Positions 36,134 through 47,406 of a stretch of 64,000 nt of DNA are shown here, piece by piece (position 1 is the stretch's first letter; the number at the start of each line of letters is the position of its first letter). This DNA comes from Neobacillus bataviensis (lineage in GTDB: Bacteria; Bacillota; Bacilli; Bacillales_B; DSM-18226). A model generated the notes under the pieces. It ran no database searches and was not told where the DNA came from. It saw nothing but the letters and a program-made list of their open reading frames with translations. The stretch covers positions 372,001 through 436,000 of the forward strand of contig NZ_JAHXYW010000004.1 in the NCBI RefSeq assembly GCF_019969725.1, in the 5' to 3' direction. A program made the translations under genes and the position numbers.

Positions 36134-37237
36134 TTGCCAGATAAAGAATATCGAATTCTCGTCATCAACCCAGGCTCGACATCAACAAAGATTGGAGTCT
36201 TCGATAATGAAATTTCTATTTTTGAAAAAACAATCCGCCATGATGCAGAAATAATCAATTCTTTTTCCAATATTATTGAACAGTACGATTTTAGAAAGTC
36301 CACTATTTTGGAAACACTGGATAAAGAAGGAATAAATATTTCCAAATTAAGTGCCGTATGCGGCAGGGGCGGATTACTCCGTCCAATTGAGGGTGGTACC
36401 TATGCAGTCAATGACTTGATGCTAAAAGACTTAAGGGCCGGTTTTTCCGGACAGCATGCATCGAACCTTGGCGGTATCATTGCTTACGAAATTGCGGCAG
36501 GTCTTAATATTCCTGCATATATTGTAGATCCGGTTGTTGTCGATGAACTCGATCCAATAGCAAGAATTTCCGGGTTCTCTTTAATTGAAAGAAAAAGTAT
36601 CTTTCATGCCTTAAATCAAAAGGCAGTTGCAAGAAGAATCGCAAAAGAACTAGGAAAAAAATACAATGAGTTGAACTTAATCGTAACCCATATGGGCGGC
36701 GGCATTACTGTTGGCGTTCATAAGAATGGAAAAGTTATTGATGTAAATAACGGACTCCATGGTGATGGACCTTTTAGTCCAGAGCGAGCAGGGACTGTTC
36801 CGGCGGGAGACTTAATTGCCCTTTGTTATTCAGGTGAATATTACCGGGAAGAAATTATGAAGAAACTTGTTGGTCAAGGTGGACTTGTTGGATACCTTGG
36901 AACGAATGATGCCGTTCAGGTGGAACAAAGGATTGCTTCTGGTGACAAGGAAGCCAAGCTTGTCTATGATGCAATGGCCTATCAGGTTGCTAAGGAAATT
37001 GGGGCGGCAAGTGCCGTTTTGGCTGGTAAAGTAGATGCCATTGTGCTGACAGGCGGTCTTGCTTATGGTAAAGATTTTGTGAAAGAAATATCTGATAGAA
37101 TAAATTGGATTGCCGATGTTATTGTCCATCCTGGTGAAAATGAACTTCAAGCTTTGGCAGAAGGGGCTTTCAGGGTCTTGCGCGGTGAAGAAGAGGTAAA
37201 GGTCTACCCTGGGAATTTTACAACAGCAAATATTTAA
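36134..37237 (+). CDS. buk: Buk, butyrate kinase
   Basis: 367 residues from the TTG at 36134, with GGAGGTTAAAACG in front. ASKHA kinase motifs [32 protein letters not shown] and [15 protein letters not shown]. Makes ATP from butyryl- or branched acyl-phosphate, so Ptb-Buk recover energy from the acyl-CoAs made by the Bkd complex. Confidence 0.95.
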   Translation: MPDKEYRILVINPGSTSTKIGVFDNEISIFEKTIRHDAEIINSFSNIIEQYDFRKSTILETLDKEGINISKLSAVCGRGGLLRPIEGGTYAVNDLMLKDLRAGFSGQHASNLGGIIAYEIAAGLNIPAYIVDPVVVDELDPIARISGFSLIERKSIFHALNQKAVARRIAKELGKKYNELNLIVTHMGGGITVGVHKNGKVIDVNNGLHGDGPFSPERAGTVPAGDLIALCYSGEYYREEIMKKLVGQGGLVGYLGTNDAVQVEQRIASGDKEAKLVYDAMAYQVAKEIGAASAVLAGKVDAIVLTGGLAYGKDFVKEISDRINWIADVIVHPGENELQALAEGAFRVLRGEEEVKVYPGNFTTANI

Positions 37238-37259
37238 GAAATATGGGGAGGAATTTTAA

Positions 37260-38681
37260 GTGGCACAAGAATATGATTTAGTCATTCTTGGCGGTGGAAC
37301 TGGCGGTTATGTAGCTGCCATTCGCGCTTCTCAGCTTGGGTTAAAAACTGCGATTGTCGAAAAAGGAAAATTAGGAGGAACATGTCTTCATAAAGGGTGT
37401 ATTCCAAGTAAGGCACTCCTAAGAAGTGCAGAGGTTTTCGCAACAGCAAAACATAGTGAAGATTTCGGTGTTGTCACAGGTGATGTTTCTGTTAATTTTA
37501 ATAAGGTTCAGGAAAGAAAAAATAAAATTATCGATCAGTTACATAAAGGTGTTCAGCATTTAATGAAGCAGGGGAAAATTGATGTCTATGAAGGTCTTGG
37601 ACGTATCCTTGGACCATCCATTTTTTCACCAATGCCAGGAACGATTTCCGTTGAAATGAATAATGGATCTGAAAACGAAATGCTAATACCGAAAAATGTG
37701 ATTGTGGCGACTGGATCGAGACCAAGAACTCTTCCTGGACTTGAAATTGACGGGGAGTATGTTATGTCCTCTGATGAAGCACTACAGCTCGAGGGGCTTC
37801 CAAACTCGATCATTATTGTTGGCGGCGGTGTAATTGGAATTGAATGGGCATCCATGCTTTCAGATTTCGGGGTCGAAGTAACTGTCATTGAGTATGCTGA
37901 CCGAATCATCCCGACAGAAGATAAGGAAATCTCTAAAGAAATGCAGCGTTTAATGAAGAAAAAAGGGATTAAACTGGTAACAAGTGCAAAAGTCCTTTCA
38001 GAAACTATGGTAAAAGATAATGGAGTTGCCATTTCAGCGGAAGTAAAAGGTTCTGTGAAAGAGTTTAAAGCAGATAAACTGCTTGTTTCTGTTGGCAGAC
38101 AAGCAAATACAGAAGGAATTGGACTTGAAAACACCGAAATACAAGTAGAAAAAGGTTTTATATCTACAAATGAATTTTACCAAACTAAGGAATCCCATAT
38201 ATATGCAATTGGTGATGTCATCGGCGGTCTTCAGCTTGCACATGTGGCAAGCCACGAAGGAATAATTGCCGTTGAGCATATTGCTGGAAAAGATCCTTCA
38301 AATCTTGATTACAATCTAGTTTCAAGATGTATTTATTCAAGCCCTGAAGTTTCAAGTGTCGGGATTACAGAGGACCAAGCGATAGAAAAGGGCTATAAAG
38401 TAAAGGTCGGAAAGTTTTCATTCAGGGCAATTGGTAAAGCATTAGTTTTTGGAGAATCAGATGGATTTGTTAAAATTGTTGCAGATGAAGAAACCAATGA
38501 TATTCTAGGTGTGCATATGATTGGTCCTCATGTAACTGATATGATTTCTGAAGCTGGGCTTGCGATGGTTTTAGATGCTACACCTTGGGAAATTGGCCAC
38601 ACAATTCATCCGCACCCAACATTATCTGAAGCCATTGGAGAAGCTGCGCTTGCAGTGGACGGAAAAGCAATTCATTCATAA
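37260..38681 (+). CDS. lpdV: LpdV, dihydrolipoyl dehydrogenase of the Bkd complex
   Basis: 473 residues from a GTG behind GGGGAGGAA. FAD site LVILGGGTGGYVAAIRAS, redox-active pair C42-LHKG-C47, NAD site IIIVGGGVIGIEWA and catalytic HPHPTLSEA near the end. Reoxidises the lipoyl groups of BkdB. Placed just before bkdAA. Confidence 0.96.
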   Translation: MAQEYDLVILGGGTGGYVAAIRASQLGLKTAIVEKGKLGGTCLHKGCIPSKALLRSAEVFATAKHSEDFGVVTGDVSVNFNKVQERKNKIIDQLHKGVQHLMKQGKIDVYEGLGRILGPSIFSPMPGTISVEMNNGSENEMLIPKNVIVATGSRPRTLPGLEIDGEYVMSSDEALQLEGLPNSIIIVGGGVIGIEWASMLSDFGVEVTVIEYADRIIPTEDKEISKEMQRLMKKKGIKLVTSAKVLSETMVKDNGVAISAEVKGSVKEFKADKLLVSVGRQANTEGIGLENTEIQVEKGFISTNEFYQTKESHIYAIGDVIGGLQLAHVASHEGIIAVEHIAGKDPSNLDYNLVSRCIYSSPEVSSVGITEDQAIEKGYKVKVGKFSFRAIGKALVFGESDGFVKIVADEETNDILGVHMIGPHVTDMISEAGLAMVLDATPWEIGHTIHPHPTLSEAIGEAALAVDGKAIHS

Positions 38682-38720
38682 TAAAGACTTTTTTACGAAC
38701 AATTGGGAGGTTAGAAATTA

Positions 38721-39719
38721 ATGGTAGAAAAGCGTCATGAAGCTTTAGGGTTAAGCGACGGAAAAGTATTGGAAATGTATGAAACGATGCTTTTAGCCCG
38801 CCGCATAGACGAACGGATGTGGCTATTGAATCGTGCTGGGAAAATTCCATTTGTTATTTCTTGTCAGGGACAGGAGGCAGCTCAGGTCGGTGCAGCATTT
38901 GCCCTTGATCGTGATAAAGATTATGTACTGCCATATTATCGCGACATGGGAGTTGTTTTAACATTCGGCATGACACCAAGAGAACTTATGCTGTCAGGAT
39001 TTGCTAAAGCGGAAGATCCTAATTCAGGCGGACGTCAAATGCCTGGGCACTTTGGCCAAAAGAAAAACCGGATTGTGACTGGATCTTCGCCAGTTACTAC
39101 CCAAGTTCCACACGCAGTAGGTGTTGCTCTTGCTGGAAAAATGGAAAGAAAAGACCTCGTTACGTTTGTTACATTTGGTGAAGGTTCCTCAAACCAGGGG
39201 GATTTCCATGAAGGTGCAAATTTTGCGGGTGTACATAAGCTTCCGGTTATTTTTATGTGCGAAAACAACAAATATGCTATCTCTGTTCCGATAGAAAAGC
39301 AATTGGGCTGTGAAAAGGTTTCAGATCGTGCAATTGGTTACGGAATGCCAGGATATACGGTTGATGGGAATGATCCATTAGAAGTTTATAAAGTGGTAAA
39401 AGAAGCTGCCGACCGAGGTCGCCGCGGCGAGGGGCCAACTCTGATTGAAACTATTTCTTACCGTTTAACACCACACTCTTCCGATGATGATGATCGTTCT
39501 TATCGGGCGCCGGATGAGGTGGCCAAGGCGAAAACACAGGACCCGATTATCACTTTTGGAGCTTATTTAAAAGAAACCGGAGTAATGAATGACGATTTGG
39601 AAAAAGAAATCAACGATCGTGTGATGAAATTGGTGAACGAGGCAACTGATTATGCTGAAAATGCTCCGTATTCTGCACCAGAAGATGCGTTGAAATATGT
39701 TTATGCGGAGGGAGTATAG
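38721..39719 (+). CDS. bkdAA: BkdAA, 2-oxoisovalerate dehydrogenase E1 alpha
   Basis: 332 residues. Thiamine diphosphate E1 alpha with RRIDERMWLLNRAGKI, the GSSPVTTQVPHAVG segment, TPP motif GEGSSNQGDFHEGANFA and the TYRLTPHSSDDD-type loop (here SYRLTPHSSDDDD). Decarboxylates branched-chain 2-oxo acids together with BkdAB. Confidence 0.96.
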   Translation: MVEKRHEALGLSDGKVLEMYETMLLARRIDERMWLLNRAGKIPFVISCQGQEAAQVGAAFALDRDKDYVLPYYRDMGVVLTFGMTPRELMLSGFAKAEDPNSGGRQMPGHFGQKKNRIVTGSSPVTTQVPHAVGVALAGKMERKDLVTFVTFGEGSSNQGDFHEGANFAGVHKLPVIFMCENNKYAISVPIEKQLGCEKVSDRAIGYGMPGYTVDGNDPLEVYKVVKEAADRGRRGEGPTLIETISYRLTPHSSDDDDRSYRAPDEVAKAKTQDPIITFGAYLKETGVMNDDLEKEINDRVMKLVNEATDYAENAPYSAPEDALKYVYAEGV

Positions 39720-39721
39720 GC

Positions 39722-40705
39722 ATGGCAGTAATTTCTTATATTGATGCGGTAACAATGGCCATTCGTGAAGAAATGGAGAGAGATCCTAAGGTATTTGTCC
39801 TTGGTGAAGACGTTGGAGTTAAGGGCGGGGTATTTAAAGCTACCCAAGGCTTATATGAACAATTTGGTGAAGAGCGCGTTATTGATACGCCGTTAGCTGA
39901 ATCAGCCATTGCTGGAGTAGGAATTGGGGCAGCAATGTACGGAATGCGTCCAATTGCGGAAATGCAATTTGCTGATTTTATCATGCCAGCTGTCAATCAA
40001 ATTATTTCGGAGGCTGCAAAAATTCGCTTTCGTTCCAATAATGACTGGCATTGTCCTATGGTCATTCGTGCCCCATATGGCGGGGGAGTTCATGGAGCGC
40101 TCTATCATTCCCAATCAGTAGAAGCAGTATTTGCTAACCAGCCGGGCTTAAAAATTGTCATGCCTTCTACTCCTTATGATGTTAAAGGGCTATTAAAAGC
40201 AGCTATCCGCGATAATGACCCTGTATTGTTTTTTGAGCATAAACGTGCCTATCGTTTAATTAAGGGAGAAGTTCCAACGGATGATTATACATTGCCAATT
40301 GGAAAGGCCGATGTAAAGCGTGAAGGAGAAGATATCACCGTCATTACATACGGACTTTGTGTTCATTTTGCCCTTCAGGCAGCTGAAAAATTAGCAAAGG
40401 ACGGAATTTCTACTCATATTCTTGATCTGCGTACTGTTTATCCACTTGATAAAGAAGCCATTATTGAAGCCGCTTCAAAGACAGGAAAAGTGTTGCTTGT
40501 AACGGAGGACAATAAAGAAGGAAGCATTATTAGTGAAGTGTCAGCGATAATTGCCGAAAACTGTTTATTTGAATTAGATGCACCGATTATGCGTCTAGCA
40601 GGTCCTGACGTACCAGCAATGCCATATTCTCCAACAATGGAAAAGTTCTTTATGGTAAATCCTGATAAAGTGGAAAAAGCAATGCGCGAGCTGGCTGAAT
40701 ATTAA
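39722..40705 (+). CDS. bkdAB: BkdAB, 2-oxoisovalerate dehydrogenase E1 beta
   Basis: 327 residues; begins 2 nt after bkdAA. E1 beta with GEDVGVKGGVFKATQGL, TPLAESAIAGVGIGAAMYG and VRAPYGGGVHGALYHSQS-type segment (here IRAPYGGGVHGALYHSQS). Forms the alpha2-beta2 E1 with BkdAA. Confidence 0.96.
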   Translation: MAVISYIDAVTMAIREEMERDPKVFVLGEDVGVKGGVFKATQGLYEQFGEERVIDTPLAESAIAGVGIGAAMYGMRPIAEMQFADFIMPAVNQIISEAAKIRFRSNNDWHCPMVIRAPYGGGVHGALYHSQSVEAVFANQPGLKIVMPSTPYDVKGLLKAAIRDNDPVLFFEHKRAYRLIKGEVPTDDYTLPIGKADVKREGEDITVITYGLCVHFALQAAEKLAKDGISTHILDLRTVYPLDKEAIIEAASKTGKVLLVTEDNKEGSIISEVSAIIAENCLFELDAPIMRLAGPDVPAMPYSPTMEKFFMVNPDKVEKAMRELAEY

Positions 40706-40748
40706 TTTTTTTAATTAATGGAATTGTTTTACTAAGGAGGTTTCACCA

Positions 40749-42047
40749 TTGGCAATTGAACAAATAAAAATGCCGCAGTTAGGCGAAAGTGTTACTGAGG
40801 GAACGATAAGCAAGTGGCTCGTTTCCGTCGGAGATAAAGTGAATAAATACGACCCTCTCGCAGAGGTTATGACAGATAAAGTAAACGCAGAGGTTCCATC
40901 CTCATTTACAGGTGTGATTAAAGAACTAATTGCCGGCGAAGGCGATACATTAGCCGTTGGAGAAATCATTTGTACAATCGAAATTGAAGGCGGCAATGGT
41001 GCCGAGGCAATCTCGGTGGAACAAAAATCAGAAGCAACTGAATCAGTCGCAGCTCCTCAAGCGGACCAAGGAAATAAAGCCCGTTATTCACCTGCTGTTC
41101 TAAAAATTTCACAAGAACATGGCATTGATTTAACACAGGTATCAGGCACCGGAGCCGGCGGCCGGATTACTCGTAAAGATTTATTAAAACTAATTGAATC
41201 CGGAACGATTCCTGCGGCAGGTTCAAAAGTGGAAGAACCACAACAGCCAGCGGCTGCAAAGCAAGAGGTGGTTCAACCTGCAGCAACAAGTCAGCCGGTA
41301 TCTTCTGTTTCCGCTGCTCCAGCAGCGAATATCCCAGTCGCAGCAGGTGATATTGAAATTCCGGTTACAGGCATTCGTAAAGCGATTGCTTCCAATATGC
41401 TCCGAAGCAAGCATGAAGCACCTCATGCCTGGACGATGATTGAAGTTGATGCAACAAATCTCGTAGAATACCGTAATGCCCTTAAGGATGAATTCAAGAA
41501 AAAAGAAGGCTTCAATTTAACCTTCTTTGCCTTCTTTGTAAAAGCTGTAGCACAAGCACTTAAGGAATTCCCGCAAATCAATTCAATGTGGGCCGGAGAT
41601 AAAATTATCCAAAAGAAAGATATAAATCTTTCAATAGCTGTTGCTACGGATGATGCTTTATTTGTACCGGTTATAAAAAATGCTGACGAGAAAACTGTTA
41701 AAGGAATTGCACGTGAAATATCCGAATTAGCTGTTAAAGTGAGGACTGGAAAACTTCGTTCAGAAGATATGCAGGGCGGGACGTTTACCGTCAACAACAC
41801 AGGTTCATTTGGATCTGTACAATCAATGGGAATCATAAATTATCCGCAGGCGGCAATTCTTCAAGTCGAATCCATTGTCAAACGACCTGTAGTAATGAAT
41901 AATGGCATGATTGCCGTCCGTGATATGGTAAATCTTTGTATGTCACTTGACCACCGCGTATTGGACGGTCTCATTTGCGGCCGCTTCCTCGCAAGGGTAA
42001 AGGAAATCATTGAAAATACATCAAAATCCACAACATCCATTTATTAA
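40749..42047 (+). CDS. bkdB: BkdB, branched-chain acyltransferase E2
   Basis: 432 residues from a TTG behind AAGGAGG. One lipoyl domain with DKVNAE (K44 lipoylated), a peripheral-subunit-binding domain (about 118-150, RYSPAVLKISQEHG), an Ala/Pro/Gln-rich linker, and the catalytic domain with DHRVLDG near the end. Transfers the acyl group to CoA. Ends the operon; a terminator follows. Confidence 0.96.
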   Translation: MAIEQIKMPQLGESVTEGTISKWLVSVGDKVNKYDPLAEVMTDKVNAEVPSSFTGVIKELIAGEGDTLAVGEIICTIEIEGGNGAEAISVEQKSEATESVAAPQADQGNKARYSPAVLKISQEHGIDLTQVSGTGAGGRITRKDLLKLIESGTIPAAGSKVEEPQQPAAAKQEVVQPAATSQPVSSVSAAPAANIPVAAGDIEIPVTGIRKAIASNMLRSKHEAPHAWTMIEVDATNLVEYRNALKDEFKKKEGFNLTFFAFFVKAVAQALKEFPQINSMWAGDKIIQKKDINLSIAVATDDALFVPVIKNADEKTVKGIAREISELAVKVRTGKLRSEDMQGGTFTVNNTGSFGSVQSMGIINYPQAAILQVESIVKRPVVMNNGMIAVRDMVNLCMSLDHRVLDGLICGRFLARVKEIIENTSKSTTSIY

Positions 42048-42055
42048 GGAATTTC

Positions 42056-42089
42056 CCGCTGCCTGCTCTGGGCAGCGGTTATTTTTATT
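42056..42089 (+). terminator. Terminator of the bkd operon
   Basis: CCGCTGCC pairs with GGCAGCGG around a 7-nt loop, followed by TTATTTTTATT. Confidence 0.75.
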
Positions 42090-42155
42090 GCTTCATCCCA
42101 ATATCTATCCTAAAATAGAATTAATTGAATTTTTATAATTTTTTTTTGAAAGGGG

Positions 42156-44024
42156 ATGAGTTCTTTGGAGAATTTAAGGAGTCAAACTTTCCCTCCCAAA
42201 TCCGTTCAAGATTGGGGAGAAAAAGCCGAACAAACCTTAAAGGGAAGAAAGATTGAATCTTTACAAAGTGTTACATATGAAAACATCATTTTGAAACCGC
42301 TTTATTCCCGTGAGGATGAACAGATAGTTCCTGAATATCCTGGTGGATCAGATTCAAGAAGAGGTATACATCCTTTAGGATATGTTACAAATGAATGGAA
42401 GGTTGCACAGCGAATCACAGCTGATACAGCTGGTGAACTGAAACGTAAGCTCCATGAATCAGTCCAAAAAGGACAAACGGCTATTTCATTTGAAGTAAGA
42501 GAAGAGCTATGTGAATCTGAAAGTTTTGCAGATTTATATCAGAATTATCCCTTCGCATTAAATTCAAAATGGCTGCAGTCTGATTTCTTATCAAAGCTAG
42601 ACAGCCAAATTAGTGAAAAGGAAAAGGTTACTGGATATATTGCAAATGACCTCATTTCTCTTTTTGCAGAAACAGGAATTTTTTCGGAGGAGCTCCTTGA
42701 AAAGTGGACAGAGGATGTTAAGTATGCAGAAAAGAAATTTCCACAATTACGAAGCATTCTTATAAACACTACTCCCTATCATAATGGAGGGGCAAATGCT
42801 GTCCAAGAACTCGGAATTGCAGCCGCCACTGGAGTTTTTTATTTACAATTACTTATTGAAAAAGGGATAGACCTTAATTCCATAACCAACAAAATGGTCT
42901 TTCAATTCTCAATTGGAAGCAACTTTTTTATGGAAGTGGCAAAGTTAAGGGCGGCCAGAGTCATCTGGGATCGAATTTCCGAGCTTTATGGTGCTGAAGG
43001 GGATTCTCGTAAAATGCACATCGCGGCCGAAACTTCCACTTTTACCAAAACAATTACAGATTCTCACGTTAATCTTCTGCGTTCCGCAAATGAGGCATTC
43101 GCCGCTGTTTTAGGAGGAGTCCAATATTTACAAGTAAGCTCCTTTGATTATATAACCGGATCCAGCGCTTTCTCAGAACGAGTTGCACGGAACATTCAGC
43201 TGATTTTAAAGGAAGAGGCCCATTTACAGAAGGTAATTGACCCAGCTGGCGGCTCTTGGTACATTGAAGCGCTGACTAATCAATTAGCTGAAAAAGCGTG
43301 GAGCTTTTTCCAACAAATTGATGCAAAGGGCGGAATTCTTGAAGTCTTAAAATCTAATTGGCTTCAACAAGAGCTCGAAGCAGTTTTTGAAAAAAGAAAT
43401 GCTGATATTCAAACAAGAAAACAGAGTATAGTCGGAACGAATGTCTATGCTGCACTTGAGGAAAATTTACCTAATATTCAATCCTCCCAAACAAGTGAAT
43501 CTTTCGGCAATAACGATTCACTAGAGATTGAAAGAATTCAACCAAGAAGATTATCAGAACCTTTTGAGGAGCTGCGATATAAGGCAAAATTAATTGAGGA
43601 AAAACTAGGTTCTACTCCATCTGTAGGCATGATTTGTCTTGGGGAATTGAAGCAGTACAAAGCAAGACTTGATTTTATGAAAGGCTTTTTAGCGGCCGGA
43701 GGCATTAAGGCTGTTGAGAGTAAACCAATCTTCAATCTGGAAGATGCTAGACAATTTCTAATAGACCTCGAGACGAATTTTGTTTGTTTCTGTGGCACCA
43801 ATGAACAATATGAATTGGTAGGTAACCCAATACTTGCTGCCCTTAAGGCAGAATTTCCAAATCAGACGTTCCTTTTGGCAGGACTTCCTGAAAAGGAAAG
43901 ACAGGAAGCGTGGCAAAAGGGTGGAGTTGCCCAGTTTGTTCATGTTAAAAGCAACTGCTATGAAACGGTTTTAAACATCCTAGAATCAATGGAGGTGAGC
44001 TCAAGTGAAGAAACAAAAGCCTGA
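42156..44024 (+). CDS. mutA: MutA, methylmalonyl-CoA mutase small subunit
   Basis: 622 residues from the ATG at 42156 behind GAAAGGGG. TIM-barrel domain followed by a degenerate cobalamin-binding-like domain: where MutB has DGHDRG, this subunit has no DxHxxG, as expected for the non-catalytic subunit of the heterodimer. It overlaps mutB by 20 nt. It lies downstream of the bkd operon because Val and Ile breakdown yields propionyl-CoA. Confidence 0.93.
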   Translation: MSSLENLRSQTFPPKSVQDWGEKAEQTLKGRKIESLQSVTYENIILKPLYSREDEQIVPEYPGGSDSRRGIHPLGYVTNEWKVAQRITADTAGELKRKLHESVQKGQTAISFEVREELCESESFADLYQNYPFALNSKWLQSDFLSKLDSQISEKEKVTGYIANDLISLFAETGIFSEELLEKWTEDVKYAEKKFPQLRSILINTTPYHNGGANAVQELGIAAATGVFYLQLLIEKGIDLNSITNKMVFQFSIGSNFFMEVAKLRAARVIWDRISELYGAEGDSRKMHIAAETSTFTKTITDSHVNLLRSANEAFAAVLGGVQYLQVSSFDYITGSSAFSERVARNIQLILKEEAHLQKVIDPAGGSWYIEALTNQLAEKAWSFFQQIDAKGGILEVLKSNWLQQELEAVFEKRNADIQTRKQSIVGTNVYAALEENLPNIQSSQTSESFGNNDSLEIERIQPRRLSEPFEELRYKAKLIEEKLGSTPSVGMICLGELKQYKARLDFMKGFLAAGGIKAVESKPIFNLEDARQFLIDLETNFVCFCGTNEQYELVGNPILAALKAEFPNQTFLLAGLPEKERQEAWQKGGVAQFVHVKSNCYETVLNILESMEVSSSEETKA

Positions 44025-46203
44025 TTTTCAAAACAAACCGTTATTTGATAATCAAAAATTCCTTTCTAACGAAGAATGGCTGGAAAAAGCCGAAAAAGAA
44101 TTCAATGCTTCCATCGATGATTTATTGTTTGAAACCAATGAACAAATTAGTTTAAAACCCATCTATACAAAAGAAGACCGAGATGGCTTAGAGCATATCG
44201 ATGACTTGCCAGGGCTCCCGCCATTTACCCGTGGCCCCTATCCGACTATGTATGTGAATCGCCCATGGACAGTGAGACAGTATGCTGGCTTTTCAACAGC
44301 GGAGGAAAGCAATGCTTTTTACCGCAGAAATCTTGCGATGGGACAAAAGGGTTTATCAGTTGCTTTTGATTTGGCAACCCATCGCGGCTATGATTCAGAT
44401 CATCCACGCGTTGTTGGAGATGTTGGTAAAGCCGGAGTGGCGATTGATTCTATTCTCGATATGAAAACACTGTTTGATGGTATTCCACTTGATCAAATGT
44501 CTGTATCAATGACAATGAACGGTGCAGTCCTTCCGATTTTGGCCTTTTTTATCGTAACTGCTGAAGAGCAGGGTGTCAGTCAGGAGAAGCTTTCCGGAAC
44601 GATACAAAACGATATTTTAAAAGAATATATGGTGCGTAACACCTATATCTATCCTCCAGAAATGTCAATGAAAATTATTGCGGATATTTTTGAATACACG
44701 TCCAAATATATGCCTAAGTTTAATAGCATCAGTATTTCCGGCTATCACATGCAGGAGGCTGGAGCACCGGCGGATTTAGAATTAGCCTACACATTAGCAG
44801 ATGGATTGGAATATGTAAGGACTGGACTTAAAGCGGGAATCGAAATTGATTCGTTCGCACCAAGGCTTTCCTTTTTCTGGGCGATTGGCATGAATTATTT
44901 TATGGAAGTAGCAAAAATGCGTGCTGCCCGCCTTATCTGGGCAAAAATGATGAAATCTTTTAATCCGAAAAGTGAAAAATCATTGGCACTTAGAACCCAT
45001 TCTCAAACCTCCGGCTGGAGCTTGACTGAGCAGGATCCATTTAACAATGTAACCAGGACGTTAATTGAAGCACATGCGGCAGCGATGGGGCATACACAAT
45101 CCCTTCATACAAATGCGCTAGATGAAGCAATTGCCTTGCCTACGGACTTCTCTGCAAGGATTGCCAGGAACACTCAGCTTTTTTTACAGGAGGAAACCGG
45201 TATTACAAATGTTATTGATCCATGGGCAGGTTCCTTCTATGTTGAGAAATTAACTGATGAATTAGTGCAAAGAGCTTGGACACATATTGAAGAAATTGAA
45301 AAACTTGGCGGCATGGCAAAAGCGATTGAAACCGGACTTCCAAAAATGCGGATTGAAGAGGCAGCGGCCAAAAGGCAGGCGCAAATTGATTCAGGAAAAG
45401 AGACAATTATTGGTGTAAACCGTTACCGTCTTGAGAAAGAGGAAGCAATCGATATTCTTGATATCGATAATACGGCTGTTCGCTTAAAGCAAATTGAAAA
45501 ATTAAATGCATTAAAGTTGAGCCGGGATGATGAAAAGGTTAAGGAAGCTTTGGCTGCTCTAACGAAAGCAGCGGAAACAGGTGATCGGAATCTATTAGAA
45601 GTCGCTGTCCAAGCAGCAAGGGCAAGAGCAACACTAGGCGAAATTTCTAATGCGATTGAAAAAGTGGCAAACCGTCATAAAGCGGTAATCCGCTCTATTA
45701 GCGGTGTTTACAGCCAAGCGTTTACCAATGAAGAAGAAATTGCCGCAGTGAAACAAATGACTGACGAATTCCTTGAAAATGAAGGTAGAAGACCAAGAAT
45801 TTTGATTGCAAAAATGGGGCAGGACGGTCATGACCGTGGTGCCAAGGTTATTGCGACTGCTTTTGCGGATCTTGGGTTTGATGTAGATATCGGCCCTTTA
45901 TTTCAAACTCCCGAGGAATCAGCCATGCAGGCAGTTGAAAACGATGTACATGTGATAGGTATGAGCTCACTGGCTGCAGGACATAAAACATTACTGCCGC
46001 AGCTTGCCAGCGAATTAAAGAAGCTGGGCAGAGAGGATATTTTAATTGTTATCGGCGGTGTTATTCCAGCTCAGGATTACCAATTTTTATATGACAATGG
46101 TGCAGCAGCCATTTTCGGTCCTGGGACAATTATTCCTGTTGCAGCCGGGAAAGTAATCAAGGAGATTTATAAACAGCTTGGTTATGAGGAAGTGGCACAG
46201 TAA
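44005..46203 (+). CDS. mutB: MutB, methylmalonyl-CoA mutase large subunit
   Basis: 732 residues from a GTG inside the end of mutA, with GGAGGTGAGC in front. Substrate-binding [20 protein letters not shown], and a C-terminal B12 domain with the base-off motif DGHDRG (about residue 607) and a GGVIPAQDY loop. Adenosylcobalamin-dependent interconversion of (R)-methylmalonyl-CoA and succinyl-CoA. Confidence 0.97.
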   Translation: MKKQKPDFQNKPLFDNQKFLSNEEWLEKAEKEFNASIDDLLFETNEQISLKPIYTKEDRDGLEHIDDLPGLPPFTRGPYPTMYVNRPWTVRQYAGFSTAEESNAFYRRNLAMGQKGLSVAFDLATHRGYDSDHPRVVGDVGKAGVAIDSILDMKTLFDGIPLDQMSVSMTMNGAVLPILAFFIVTAEEQGVSQEKLSGTIQNDILKEYMVRNTYIYPPEMSMKIIADIFEYTSKYMPKFNSISISGYHMQEAGAPADLELAYTLADGLEYVRTGLKAGIEIDSFAPRLSFFWAIGMNYFMEVAKMRAARLIWAKMMKSFNPKSEKSLALRTHSQTSGWSLTEQDPFNNVTRTLIEAHAAAMGHTQSLHTNALDEAIALPTDFSARIARNTQLFLQEETGITNVIDPWAGSFYVEKLTDELVQRAWTHIEEIEKLGGMAKAIETGLPKMRIEEAAAKRQAQIDSGKETIIGVNRYRLEKEEAIDILDIDNTAVRLKQIEKLNALKLSRDDEKVKEALAALTKAAETGDRNLLEVAVQAARARATLGEISNAIEKVANRHKAVIRSISGVYSQAFTNEEEIAAVKQMTDEFLENEGRRPRILIAKMGQDGHDRGAKVIATAFADLGFDVDIGPLFQTPEESAMQAVENDVHVIGMSSLAAGHKTLLPQLASELKKLGREDILIVIGGVIPAQDYQFLYDNGAAAIFGPGTIIPVAAGKVIKEIYKQLGYEEVAQ

Positions 46204-47328
46204 ATGGACGGGGATAAGAGACCAGAATGGAGCGACCCAAACGAGCCTGATAAATTTTCAAGCATTATTCGTAAAGGCCAAATGCAGGAAGGGCAAGAAA
46301 TTTCCATTCAAAAAAATATGCGGTTTCAAAAGCGCAAATCGAGCGAGCCCTCAGTCGAAGAATTATATGATGGGGTGCTGTCGGGGAACAGAAGCCAGCT
46401 TGCTCGTTCGATTACCTTGGTTGAAAGTAATGCGGAACAGCATTTTCATAAGGCCCAGGAGCTTCTTCAAAAACTTTTAACACATACAGGGAAGTCGGTT
46501 CGGATTGGAATTACGGGTGTACCCGGAGCAGGCAAAAGCACTTTTATCGAGGCATTTGGCACGTTTCTATGTGAATTAGGGCTCCAAGTCGCTGTGTTAG
46601 CCATTGACCCATCCTCTAGCATTAGCGGAGGCAGCATTCTTGGAGATAAAACGAGGATGGAGCAGCTTTCCCGAAATCCAAGGGCCTTTATTCGACCTTC
46701 CCCAACGGCAGGGAAGCTTGGAGGAGTGCACCGAAAAACAAGGGAAGCGATGCTGATTTGTGAGGCTGCCGGTTATGACGTTATTTTGATTGAAACCGTC
46801 GGTGTCGGTCAAAGTGAAACCATCATCAGAGATATGGTAGACTTCTTTATGCTCCTTGTTTTAACTGGTGCAGGAGATGAATTGCAGGGGATGAAGAAGG
46901 GAATCATGGAACTTGCCGATGCGATAATTGTTCACAAGGCTGATGGAGCGAATCAACCAAAAGCAGAGCAGACCAAAAAAGAATACAATCGTATTCTCCA
47001 TTTCCTTCAGCCGGCCACGAAGGGCTGGAGCACCAAGGCCTATACTTGTTCGTCATATACTGGAGATGGGATAAAAAATGTTTGGAATGTCATAAAAGAA
47101 TTTGAAGCATCAGGGAAATTAACAGGTGTATTTAACGAAAGAAGAAATGCTCAGCAGCGGGATTGGCTTTATTCCATGATTACAGATCAGCTTCAATACA
47201 GCTTTTTCCATCATCCGGCTGTAAAACTGAAATTACCCCAACTGGAAAACGAAGTCATTGCCGGAGAAAAAACAGCTGCCTCAGCAGTCGAAGCCTTATT
47301 CGATGCGTTTTTGAATAAAAAGGTCTAG
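46204..47328 (+). CDS. meaB: MeaB-type GTPase, mutase chaperone
   Basis: 374 residues starting directly after the mutB stop. G3E GTPase with Walker A GVPGAGKST (about 105-113), LAIDPSSSISGGSILGDKTRM and NQPKAEQTKKEY segments. MeaB loads adenosylcobalamin into the mutase and protects it. The family is usually about 320-330 residues; the first 48 here are a charged extension (rich in Lys, Gln, Glu) before the conserved domain. No internal ATG with a ribosome site would remove it. Confidence 0.94.
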   Translation: MDGDKRPEWSDPNEPDKFSSIIRKGQMQEGQEISIQKNMRFQKRKSSEPSVEELYDGVLSGNRSQLARSITLVESNAEQHFHKAQELLQKLLTHTGKSVRIGITGVPGAGKSTFIEAFGTFLCELGLQVAVLAIDPSSSISGGSILGDKTRMEQLSRNPRAFIRPSPTAGKLGGVHRKTREAMLICEAAGYDVILIETVGVGQSETIIRDMVDFFMLLVLTGAGDELQGMKKGIMELADAIIVHKADGANQPKAEQTKKEYNRILHFLQPATKGWSTKAYTCSSYTGDGIKNVWNVIKEFEASGKLTGVFNERRNAQQRDWLYSMITDQLQYSFFHHPAVKLKLPQLENEVIAGEKTAASAVEALFDAFLNKKV

Positions 47329-47344
47329 TGGGCGAATGGTTTAT

Positions 47345-47374
47345 TTGAAAAAAACACTTTTTTACTGTTATCAT
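47345..47374 (+). promoter_or_regulatory. Possible sigma-A promoter of brxB
   Basis: TTGAAA (47345-47350) and TATCAT (47369-47374) lie 18 bp apart, about 30 bp before the gene. Confidence 0.4.
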
Positions 47375-47406
47375 ATAGTTATAAGAACATAGAAGGAGTG
47401 AAATTG

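Noticed and set aside
46178..46480. 100-residue frame overlapping the meaB start
   Set aside because: It is a different frame of mutB/meaB coding sequence with no ribosome site and no recognisable protein pattern.
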